A stretch of DNA of 9,052 nt from Methanoregula sp. UBA471 (lineage in GTDB: Archaea; Halobacteriota; Methanomicrobia; Methanomicrobiales; Methanospirillaceae): the NCBI GenBank assembly GCA_002495065.1, contig DADT01000066.1:189-9240 (forward strand), given 5' to 3'. The notes beneath the pieces were generated by a model. That model was not told the origin of the DNA. It ran no database searches and was given only the letters and a program-made list of their open reading frames with translations. Numbering within the stretch: position 1 is the first letter of the stretch; each line of letters starts with the position of its first letter. Of this stretch, positions 1 to 5,325 are shown piece by piece. Made by a program: the position numbers and the translations under genes.

Positions 1-740
1 TAGTGGAAGACGCTTGCCGCAAGGCAGGCATCCGCTTTTCCTTTGGTGAACCCATCATAAAAATGTTCAAGGGTACCTACACCCCCGCTCGCGATAACCG
101 GGATCTCTGCCGCATCAGAAATTGCAGAGGTGATGGCAATATCAAATCCATTCCTCGTCCCATCCGTCTCCATGCTCGTCAGCAGGATCTCGCCGGCACC
201 GCGTTCCTCTGCTTCCCGGGCCCATGCCACCGCATCAATGCCGGTTGGCTTGCTGCCCCCGTAGATGACAACTTCATACCAGCACCGTGAGCCATCTTCC
301 AGCAGCACCGGTATCGCATCCATGTTCTCTGTATAATTGCGTCGGACATCCATTGCCACAACGATACATTGCGTCCCGAATGATTCAGCCCCTTTGGTGA
401 TCAGACCCGGATCATGTACTGCGCTCGTATTGATGCTGACTTTATCAGCGCCTGCCCGGAGGATCTGCTGGATGTCGGAAAGGGAACGGATACCGCCTCC
501 GACGGTCAACGGCAGAAAAAGCTCGTCAGCAGCCCTTTTTATCAGCTCGATAATGATCCCCCGCTTCTCTTTTGATGCGGTTATATCGAGAAATACGACT
601 TCGTCAGCTCCCTGCTCATTGTATCGCTCAGCCAGCTCGACCGGATCACCGGCATCGCGGAGCCCCAGAAAATGTGTTCCTTTCACCACCCTTCCTTCCT
701 TAAGATCAAGGCAGGGGATGATCCGTCGGGTGAGCACCAT
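1..740 (-). CDS. hisF: Imidazole glycerol phosphate synthase cyclase subunit HisF (3' end cut off by the window)
   Basis: Cyclase subunit of the HisFH complex. It uses ammonia supplied by the HisH glutaminase to convert PRFAR into imidazole glycerol phosphate and AICAR, linking histidine and purine synthesis in the cytoplasm. The reverse strand encodes 246 residues of a (beta/alpha)8 barrel: RIIPCLD near the N-terminus, phosphate-binding GGGIR (81-85), AMD (129-131), TSMETDGT (189-195) and ASGGVG (218-223). Asp12 and Asp131 match the catalytic aspartate pair of the family. The frame is still open at the window edge, reading AASVFH, so roughly the last 10-25 residues are missing. The start at 740 is preferred because an in-frame stop lies about 30 bases upstream; no strong Shine-Dalgarno is visible. 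It is divergent from the homocysteine hydrolase gene across about 166 bp. No other his gene is in view, so operon membership cannot be judged. Confidence 0.95.
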   Translation of the reverse strand, partial: MVLTRRIIPCLDLKEGRVVKGTHFLGLRDAGDPVELAERYNEQGADEVVFLDITASKEKRGIIIELIKRAADELFLPLTVGGGIRSLSDIQQILRAGADKVSINTSAVHDPGLITKGAESFGTQCIVVAMDVRRNYTENMDAIPVLLEDGSRCWYEVVIYGGSKPTGIDAVAWAREAEERGAGEILLTSMETDGTRNGFDIAITSAISDAAEIPVIASGGVGTLEHFYDGFTKGKADACLAASVFH

Positions 741-757
741 GAATAAATCTGGGTGTG

Positions 758-776
758 CGATCCCTATCTACATTTC
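758..776 (-). repeat. Short sequence resembling an element at 4117-4139
   Basis: On the minus strand this reads GAAATGTA then GATAGGGAT then CG, in the upstream region of hisF. The same blocks in the same order, with two small insertions, occur at 4117-4139 on the plus strand. What is seen is two copies only. Whether this is a binding site, a degenerate repeat or chance cannot be decided from the window. Confidence 0.25.
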
Positions 777-820
777 CCATCCCATTGATAGTTCGATGGA
801 AACCGAAGGAGTTTTGGGAG

Positions 821-831
821 TTTTTATGTAA
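821..831 (+). promoter_or_regulatory. Candidate TATA box in the hisF / homocysteine hydrolase divergent region
   Basis: TTTTTATGTA lies about 80 bases before the hydrolase start. It predicts a transcript start near 850 and a leader of about 55 nt. Read on the other strand the same bases give TACATAAAAA, about 85 bases from the hisF start, so one AT-rich site could serve both directions. No other AT-rich box in this 166-bp gap is better. This is an inference from spacing and composition only. Confidence 0.3.
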
Positions 832-906
832 CTTGGCGTGCCTATTCATAGGTGACATCAGTATCCGGAGTGGTGCCGGCAAGAGCACCTTCCTGAGAGG
901 ATTTTC

Positions 907-2133
907 ATGAGTACGGGAATGCTGAAAATTGAATGGGCTGCGCAGTATATGCCAGTGCTTGCTGCCATAAAAAAACAGTTTGAAAAGGAAAAGCCGTTTG
1001 CCGGAATGACGATCGGAATGGCCCTCCATGTTGAGGCCAAGACTGCAAACCTCGTATCCGCACTCGCGGCTGGCGGTGCCGAGGTCCACATCACCGGGTG
1101 CAATCCGCTCTCGACGCAGGATGATGTCGCTGGGGCGCTCAATTCCGTAGAGAATGTCCACTGTTATGCAAAACATGCCTGTTCTGTCGAGGAATACTAT
1201 GCGGCAATTAACCATGTGCTTGATGCGGAGCCGGTCATCACCATTGATGATGGCATGGATCTGATCCACTACCTCCACACCCGGCGCCGTGATCTTCTGA
1301 AGAAGGTGATCGGCGGTTGTGAGGAAACAACCACTGGCATCCACCGCCTCCGGTCAATGGCTGCTGAAGGTAAACTGGAATTTCCTGTCGTTGCAGTGAA
1401 CGATACCCCCATGAAAAGATTCTTTGATAATGTCCATGGGACCGGGGAAAGTGCTCTCACCTCAATTATGATCACCACAAACAGCCTGATTGCCGGAAAA
1501 TATGTTGTTATTGCAGGGTACGGGTATTGCGGGCGGGGACTGGCTAAAAAAGTCCACGGCCTGGGCGCAAAGGTCATTGTCACCGAAATCGATCCACGCA
1601 AGGCGCTTGAGGCACATATGGACGGGTATATGGTCATGACTATGGACAAAGCGGCTGCCATTGGTGATATTTTTATTACAACTACGGGTAACACAGGAGT
1701 TATCAGCGCCAGGCACTTCCTTGTCTTAAAAGACGGCGCAATCCTCTCGAATGCCGGTCATTTCAATGTCGAAATTGACGTCGGATGGCTCCATAAACAC
1801 GCAGAGAAGGTGATCCAGCGTGACGGTATTGAGACATTCTTTTTGAAAGGAAAAGCAGTGCATCTCCTTGCAGAGGGGAGGCTGGTTAACCTCGCGACAC
1901 CCAAAGCAATGGGACACCCCATTGAAGTTATGGACCTGAGTTTTGCCCTCCAGGCGCTCTGCACACGGTATATCGCAAAAAATGGCAGGAAACTCAAAGG
2001 CGGAGTCTACGAAGTCCCTCAGGAAATCGATGAACAGGTTGCCGACCTGAAACTCTCATCACTGGGTCTCTCCATCGATACGCTGACAAAAGGACAGAAA
2101 AAATATCTTTGCAGCTGGGATATCGGAACATAA
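907..2133 (+). CDS. ahcY: Adenosylhomocysteinase family protein (archaeal; possibly S-inosyl-L-homocysteine hydrolase)
   Basis: NAD-dependent cytosolic hydrolase that removes the product of AdoMet methyltransferases and regenerates homocysteine. The 408 residues have the full family layout: N-terminal substrate domain with ALHVEAKTA (His41), TIDDGMD (Asp115) and EETTTG (139-144); the catalytic stretch NDTPMKRFFDN with Lys170, Asp174 and Asn175; a Rossmann fold with GYGYCG (204-209) and the acidic strand end TEIDP (Glu227); then NAGHF (His285) and HPIEVMD (His337). In methanogens related proteins have been shown to act on S-inosylhomocysteine after deamination of S-adenosylhomocysteine, so the substrate is uncertain here. 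GAGAGG at 895-900, six bases before the ATG, supports the start. It is a single-gene unit, divergent from hisF and convergent with the glycosylase gene; no methyltransferase gene is nearby. Confidence 0.93.
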   Translation: MSTGMLKIEWAAQYMPVLAAIKKQFEKEKPFAGMTIGMALHVEAKTANLVSALAAGGAEVHITGCNPLSTQDDVAGALNSVENVHCYAKHACSVEEYYAAINHVLDAEPVITIDDGMDLIHYLHTRRRDLLKKVIGGCEETTTGIHRLRSMAAEGKLEFPVVAVNDTPMKRFFDNVHGTGESALTSIMITTNSLIAGKYVVIAGYGYCGRGLAKKVHGLGAKVIVTEIDPRKALEAHMDGYMVMTMDKAAAIGDIFITTTGNTGVISARHFLVLKDGAILSNAGHFNVEIDVGWLHKHAEKVIQRDGIETFFLKGKAVHLLAEGRLVNLATPKAMGHPIEVMDLSFALQALCTRYIAKNGRKLKGGVYEVPQEIDEQVADLKLSSLGLSIDTLTKGQKKYLCSWDIGT

Positions 2134-2155
2134 CCTGAATCTTCAGGATTTTTTT
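2134..2155 (+). terminator. Hairpin plus T run after the homocysteine hydrolase gene
   Basis: CCTGAATCTTCAGG begins directly after the stop codon and can form a five-pair stem with a four-base loop. A run of seven T follows at 2149-2155. The oligo-T run alone would be typical for archaeal termination. It sits in the 26-bp gap between two convergent genes. Confidence 0.55.
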
Positions 2156-2159
2156 CCTG

Positions 2160-3005
2160 TCACAAGCGTGCCGCATACAGGTACTCCTGAGCATACCCGC
2201 AATACTCCCCGAAGTGTTCGCGTGCGAACCTTCGTATACAATCGTATTCCCTGCCGGTAAGGCCGGACGTGATACTCAGGTTTCTGATATAGTGTTGTTG
2301 CATGATCCGGCGGATCCAGACATCTACCGGGAATGCCTCGTGTTTCTGGAATGCGAAGAGGAGGACACAATCTGCTGCTTTTGGTCCCACTCCGGAGAGC
2401 TTCATAAGTTCGCGACGGGCTGCTTCGAAGGCCATTGAAGTGATCGTCTCTTCCCATTGCTTAATATTACCGATGGCACAGGCGGTGTTGAAAACGTAAG
2501 GTGTACGATAACCGAGTCTGCATTCCGCAAGTGCTTTCCCGCCGGAACACGTTATGGCAGACGGTTCAGGGAATGAGTAGTATTTTTTCCCTTCGAATAT
2601 AATCTCCCTGCCGAACTGTTCTGCAATGGTGCCAATCCTTCGTCGTATCATTGGGATATTGGAATTTGTCGAACAAATATATGATATGAGGCATTCCCAT
2701 TTCGGCTGCCTGATCAGGCGAAGCCCTTGACATCGTCGTATCGCGCTGTCAATAAACGGATCGCGATCGATTGTCTCAAGAATCAGCTGAAGATCCAGGT
2801 CCAGAGAAAAATACTGTGTTATAAAAGGTACTGACGCACCTTCAAAGGTAAGCTTCCGGGAGTCCTGCCGTATTTTGATTACATGCCTGCCGACGACACC
2901 GTACCACCATCCGGCATCTGTCTTATCCCACCGGAAGACCTGTCCACAGCCAAGCGTCTGGTCGAGCGAAAATTGCTGGTCAGGAGACAGGTTCATTGTG
3001 TGCAT
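2160..3005 (-). CDS. ogg: OGG1-type 8-oxoguanine DNA glycosylase / DNA lyase
   Basis: Base-excision repair enzyme expected to excise 8-oxoguanine from DNA and cut the strand by beta-elimination. The 281 residues show the OGG1 order: an N-terminal domain with TLGCGQVFRW (17-26), then the helix-hairpin-helix LSGVGPKAADCV (203-214) carrying the Schiff-base lysine Lys209, then FPVDVW with the catalytic Asp228, and a C-terminal FGEYCGYAQEYL typical of the family. The length is about that of prokaryotic OGG1-like proteins. It therefore resembles OGG1 rather than the shorter archaeal OGG2 or AGOG classes. The start could be 3005 or the in-frame ATG at 2996; neither has a good Shine-Dalgarno. Its stop lies 26 bp from the convergent hydrolase stop. 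Its promoter is unclear: the nearest strong AT-rich box is about 150 bases upstream. Confidence 0.88.
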   Translation of the reverse strand: MHTMNLSPDQQFSLDQTLGCGQVFRWDKTDAGWWYGVVGRHVIKIRQDSRKLTFEGASVPFITQYFSLDLDLQLILETIDRDPFIDSAIRRCQGLRLIRQPKWECLISYICSTNSNIPMIRRRIGTIAEQFGREIIFEGKKYYSFPEPSAITCSGGKALAECRLGYRTPYVFNTACAIGNIKQWEETITSMAFEAARRELMKLSGVGPKAADCVLLFAFQKHEAFPVDVWIRRIMQQHYIRNLSITSGLTGREYDCIRRFAREHFGEYCGYAQEYLYAARL

Positions 3006-3150
3006 ATTTCACATTAGCATCTGGGATTGGTATTTCAGCTCAATAAGGGAATATCCGGCAGCGCATGACCGGTCTTGCAGCATCATTCCGGTGAATATGA
3101 AATGGGTGTCGGAGATGAGATGGTTACTTTCGTATCATAACGAATAGCAT

Positions 3151-3164
3151 TTTAATATATAAAT
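3151..3164 (+). promoter_or_regulatory. Strong TATA box for the 109-aa gene
   Basis: TTTAATATATAAAT is the most TATA-like sequence in the window. Its centre lies about 22-28 bases before the ATG at 3179, which puts the predicted transcript start at or within a few bases of the start codon. Because the box is nearly symmetric it might also fire toward the glycosylase gene with a leader of about 125 nt. Confidence 0.65.
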
Positions 3165-3178
3165 CAATAGTTCTTTTT

Positions 3179-3508
3179 ATGGAACTGACACAAACACTTA
3201 AAGCATTTATCGAAGAGGGACAGGATTGGGAGCGTAAAAATACTTCGGTAAAAGGTGTTTCTATCATCAGATTGCCGGCGACGAAGAACCGGGCTGCCTC
3301 TCTTGCCATTGATATCAACCCCATCGGTGAAAATGGTCTCCCCATGAAGAAAAAAGGCGTCATGATCATGAATGCTGCAGAGCTTGCTGCATTCAGGGCG
3401 GCATTTACCAATGAAAAAGTCGACAGCCTGATCGTAGCACTTGAAGAAGTACTTCCGGAACGCAAAGCAGCAGGAAAATCTTCAAAGATGGATGTTCTTC
3501 AGATATAA
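3179..3508 (+). CDS. Small conserved-looking protein of unknown function (probably leaderless)
   Basis: I do not recognise a named family. The 109 residues read as a soluble cytoplasmic alpha/beta protein with no signal peptide or membrane segment. There is an N-terminal helix with an acidic/aromatic patch (IEEGQDWERK, 11-20), a strand with VSIIRLPA, a second strand SLAIDINPIG, a basic turn LPMKKKGVMIM (54-64), then two amphipathic helices (65-92) and a basic tail. The strand, basic loop, strand, helix order faintly recalls PC4-like nucleic-acid binders, but that is only an impression. There is no Shine-Dalgarno before the ATG (the upstream bases are T-rich), and a strong TATA box sits at the distance expected for a leaderless mRNA. 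The lipoprotein gene overlaps or abuts its 3' end, so the two are probably co-transcribed. Confidence 0.8.
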   Translation: MELTQTLKAFIEEGQDWERKNTSVKGVSIIRLPATKNRAASLAIDINPIGENGLPMKKKGVMIMNAAELAAFRAAFTNEKVDSLIVALEEVLPERKAAGKSSKMDVLQI

Positions 3509-4034
3509 ACTGAATACCAAAACTATTTCAGGAAAAAAAGGAGGGATTGTTATCGGGAAATGCTGGGCGATCTGTGTACTCTTCCTCATTGCTGCGGTTA
3601 TGATATCCGGGTGTCTTGGTTCAAGGACACCACCCGTATCGCGCCCTCCTGTGCCTTCGGTCCTTGTGGACTTCTACCGGACCGGAGGCATCACCGGTCT
3701 GCAGGACAGGCTGGTTATTTTTGATAATGGGGTTGCGATAGTATCGGGAAGGACGGGGGACCACGAAATTGAGTTGAACGAGACGGATATTGACAGGATA
3801 ATTCTGCTCTTCGATCAGGGACGTTTCCTGACTCTTCAGGGAAATTATTCGGCTCGGCATGGCAGTGCAGATTTAATCCGATACACCATAAGTTACCAGA
3901 ACAAAACGGTAAGCGCCGAGGACACAGCGATCCCTGCTTCAATCCAGCCGGTTATTGACGAGCTGAACCGGATTATTACGATGAGCGCTGTCCCGGAAGG
4001 AACCTCGCAAAGGTCAACAAATATTATTTATTGA
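3492..4034 (+). CDS. Exported lipoprotein with emfourin-like domain
   Basis: Predicted surface lipoprotein of 180 residues from the ATG at 3492. A hydrophobic signal segment (CWAICVLFLIAAVMISGC) ends in an ISGC lipobox whose cysteine codon is at 3612-3614. A Pro/Ser-rich linker follows, then a compact domain beginning DFYRTGGITGLQDRLVIFDNG and ending PASIQPVIDELNRII. The RTGG-x-x-G-L start, the central 'FDQGRFLTL' helix/strand and the final 'D-x-x-P...L..L' pattern resemble the emfourin family, first known as a protealysin inhibitor. That makes a protease-inhibitor-like role possible but unproven. The start is uncertain: ATG 3492 overlaps the previous gene by 17 bases and gives a long basic n-region, ATG 3441 overlaps it by 68, and a strong Shine-Dalgarno at 3538-3545 points to an in-frame ATC at 3552. 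It is probably translated from the same mRNA as the 109-aa gene. Confidence 0.75.
   Translation: MFFRYKLNTKTISGKKGGIVIGKCWAICVLFLIAAVMISGCLGSRTPPVSRPPVPSVLVDFYRTGGITGLQDRLVIFDNGVAIVSGRTGDHEIELNETDIDRIILLFDQGRFLTLQGNYSARHGSADLIRYTISYQNKTVSAEDTAIPASIQPVIDELNRIITMSAVPEGTSQRSTNIIY
3538..3545 (+). promoter_or_regulatory. Strong Shine-Dalgarno inside the annotated start of the lipoprotein gene
   Basis: AAGGAGGG is the best ribosome-binding sequence in the window. GGAGG at 3540-3544 is seven bases from the in-frame codon ATC at 3552, which would begin a textbook signal peptide with its lipobox cysteine at residue 21. No ATG, GTG or TTG lies in frame at the right distance; the TTG at 3547 is out of frame and leads to a short dead-end reading. 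Confidence 0.5.
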
Positions 4035-4093
4035 ATTCCAACTCCTCTTTTCATGGGAATAGTTCATTTCAGCCTCACCTCCGGTTCAGGATT

Positions 4094-4120
4094 TTTCATA
4101 TGTACGGCAATCATATGAAA
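4094..4120. terminator. Perfect 9-bp inverted repeat in a convergent gap
   Basis: TTTCATATG and CATATGAAA are exact reverse complements separated by nine bases (TACGGCAAT). The position between two convergent 3' ends suits a bidirectional 3'-end hairpin. Archaeal termination does not require hairpins, so it may instead stabilise transcripts or bind a protein. Confidence 0.4.
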
Positions 4121-4139
4121 TGTAATAGATAGGGATTCG
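4117..4139 (+). repeat. Second copy of the GAAATGTA..GATAGGGAT element
   Basis: It matches the minus-strand reading of 758-776 in block order, with two extra bases between the blocks and one near the end. It overlaps the right arm of the hairpin at 4094-4120. Its function is unknown. Confidence 0.25.
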
Positions 4140-4160
4140 TTTATGGGCTGGAAAGAATCT

Positions 4161-4168
4161 AAAAAAAA
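4161..4168 (-). terminator. Oligo-T terminator of nifB
   Basis: A run of eight A on the plus strand, hence eight T in the nifB transcript sense, begins about 15 bases after the nifB stop. A second shorter T run lies between. It is typical of archaeal intrinsic termination at U-rich tracts. Confidence 0.5.
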
Positions 4169-4183
4169 TTCAGGGAAAAAGGA

Positions 4184-5077
4184 CTATTTCTTTTCGTAGA
4201 GGCATGACTGGATATCGTGTCCCAGTTTCCCGATTGCATCTGCCCGGCATCGTTGGCAATGGCGCATCTGTTTGACATATTTTGCGCATTCATCCTGCAT
4301 TTTGCGCTTCATCTCAGGAGTCGGAGGAGTGATGTCTGCAAATTTGTACTGTGCAATAAGGGGGATAACATTGAATGTGTACACCCCCATCTCCCCCACT
4401 TTTTTTGCGATTTCCGGGATATGATCTTCATTGATGCCCGGAATATAGACCGTGTTGATCTTTACGATCATATGTCGCTTGACTGCCTCTTCGATGCCTT
4501 TTAACTGCTGCGAGAGAAGAATTTTTGCACCTTCAATTCCGGTGTAACGCTTACCCTTGTAATCGATAAACTGGTAGATTTTTGCGCCGATTTCCGGGTC
4601 AATGGCATTCAGGGTTACGGTCACGTTTCCGACATCGTACTTCTGCAGCAGGTCGATCTTTTCCGGAAGTAGTAATCCGTTTGTACTGATGCATTTTATG
4701 ACGTTGGGGTACTGTTCGTGAAGGCGACGTAGTGTCTCGAATGTTTCCTCGTTTGCCAGCGGTTCCCCGGGGCCGGCGATTCCAACGACTTTGATATAAC
4801 TGTATTTATCGATTACTTTTTTGACCATATCCATGGATTCGTCAGGATTCAGTACCTTTGTGGTGACACCAGGCCGGCTCTCGTTTACGCAGTCAAAGTC
4901 ACGAATACAGTAATTGCACTGGATATTGCACTTGGGTGCAACCGGAATGTGGCACCTCCCGAAGGTATGGCAGGCTTTTTCAGAAAAACAGGGGTGTTCC
5001 TGGATCTTACGCATCTGTGCCGGGTCCCACTGGACTTTCTTCCCTGCGACATCTGCAAATTTTACTTCATCGGACAT
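4184..5077 (-). CDS. nifB: NifB-type radical SAM protein (nitrogenase cofactor precursor synthesis)
   Basis: Radical SAM enzyme expected to fuse two [4Fe-4S] units, with carbide and sulfide insertion, into NifB-co, the core of the nitrogenase cofactor. From the ATG at 5077 it is 297 residues: HPCF (28-31), GRCHIPVAP (40-48), the radical SAM cluster motif CNIQCNYC (Cys50, Cys54, Cys57), CVNESRPG (63-70), the AdoMet-contacting GPGEPL (102-107), KCISTNG (Cys129), and the C-terminal pair in CQRCRAD (Cys274, Cys277). The extra Cys/His residues at 28-30, 43, 63, 129, 274 and 277 resemble the accessory cluster ligands of characterised NifB. It ends without the NifX-like domain of many bacterial NifB proteins, as in methanogens. 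An ATG at 5122 would lie upstream of the TATA box, so 5077 is preferred. No other nif gene is in the window. Confidence 0.88.
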   Translation of the reverse strand: MSDEVKFADVAGKKVQWDPAQMRKIQEHPCFSEKACHTFGRCHIPVAPKCNIQCNYCIRDFDCVNESRPGVTTKVLNPDESMDMVKKVIDKYSYIKVVGIAGPGEPLANEETFETLRRLHEQYPNVIKCISTNGLLLPEKIDLLQKYDVGNVTVTLNAIDPEIGAKIYQFIDYKGKRYTGIEGAKILLSQQLKGIEEAVKRHMIVKINTVYIPGINEDHIPEIAKKVGEMGVYTFNVIPLIAQYKFADITPPTPEMKRKMQDECAKYVKQMRHCQRCRADAIGKLGHDIQSCLYEKK

Positions 5078-5106
5078 ATTCAACACCACTACGTGCGTTG
5101 TGAAGG

Positions 5107-5116
5107 TATAAATAAA
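5107..5116 (-). promoter_or_regulatory. TATA box of nifB
   Basis: On the minus strand this reads TTTATTTATA. Its centre is about 34 bases before the ATG at 5077, predicting transcription from about 5085 and a leader of only about 8 nt. It decides the start choice, since the ATG at 5122 would not be in the mRNA. Confidence 0.6.
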
Positions 5117-5178
5117 GTGCAATCATGCCAGTGCCATTTCATCACGGCAATGATTCATGTGATATCTCCCGATTGCAC
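5117..5178. repeat. Nested inverted repeats upstream of the nifB TATA box
   Basis: Outer arms GTGCAATC (5117-5124) and GATTGCAC (5171-5178) are exact reverse complements 46 bases apart. Inside them AATCATGCC (5121-5129) and GGCAATGATT (5146-5155) are reverse complements apart from one bulged base. They abut the TATA box in the divergent nifB / FKBP gap, where an activator or repressor could bind. They do not match the GGAA-N6-TTCC or GGTA-N6-TACC patterns known for NrpR in methanogens. Confidence 0.35.
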
Positions 5179-5325
5179 AATGATCAAGACGCCTTCGACG
5201 CCGTAAAAGTATATCGGATTTACGTTATATCGCAGACAAGGTCAGGGGGTCAAAATCGCAGCGCCTTCCTAGTTACTGATGAGTCATCTGTAAATGGCTT
5301 GCAGGATTATTGTATAAAGAGTATT

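Larger units (their letters stand above)
4035..4183. other. Convergent intergenic region between the lipoprotein gene and nifB
   Basis: This 149-bp gap lies between two gene 3' ends. It holds TTCAGGATTTTT at 4085-4096, which also occurs after the homocysteine hydrolase gene. It also holds a perfect hairpin at 4094-4120, the second copy of the GAAATGTA/GATAGGGAT element at 4117-4139, and an A8 run at 4161-4168 that is a T run for nifB transcripts. No reading frame is supported. Confidence 0.6.

Noticed and set aside
706..1344. 212-codon reading frame on the minus strand opposite the homocysteine hydrolase gene
   Set aside because: It mirrors a clearly real gene, overlaps the hisF start as well, and its translation resembles no family.
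5078..5122. Upstream start for nifB at 5122
   Set aside because: The extra 15 codons contain the nifB TATA box, so this ATG would lie upstream of the predicted transcript start; MSDEVKFADVAG from 5077 is a normal NifB start.
5100..5180. NrpR-type nitrogen operator upstream of nifB
   Set aside because: A single GGTA is present at the TATA box, but neither GGTA-N6-TACC nor GGAA-N6-TTCC is completed.
5276..5292. Possible C/D-box small RNA from CTGATGA and GATGAGTCATC near the FKBP gene
   Set aside because: The C box does not match RUGAUGA at its first base and no paired D box at a sensible distance was found; the short palindrome alone is weak.
5125..5325. N-terminal extension of the FKBP gene from an ATG at 5125
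   Set aside because: The extra residues show no family similarity, run through the nested repeats behind the nifB promoter, and would bury the membrane anchor inside the protein. The ATG at 5326 gives a normal anchored FKBP.
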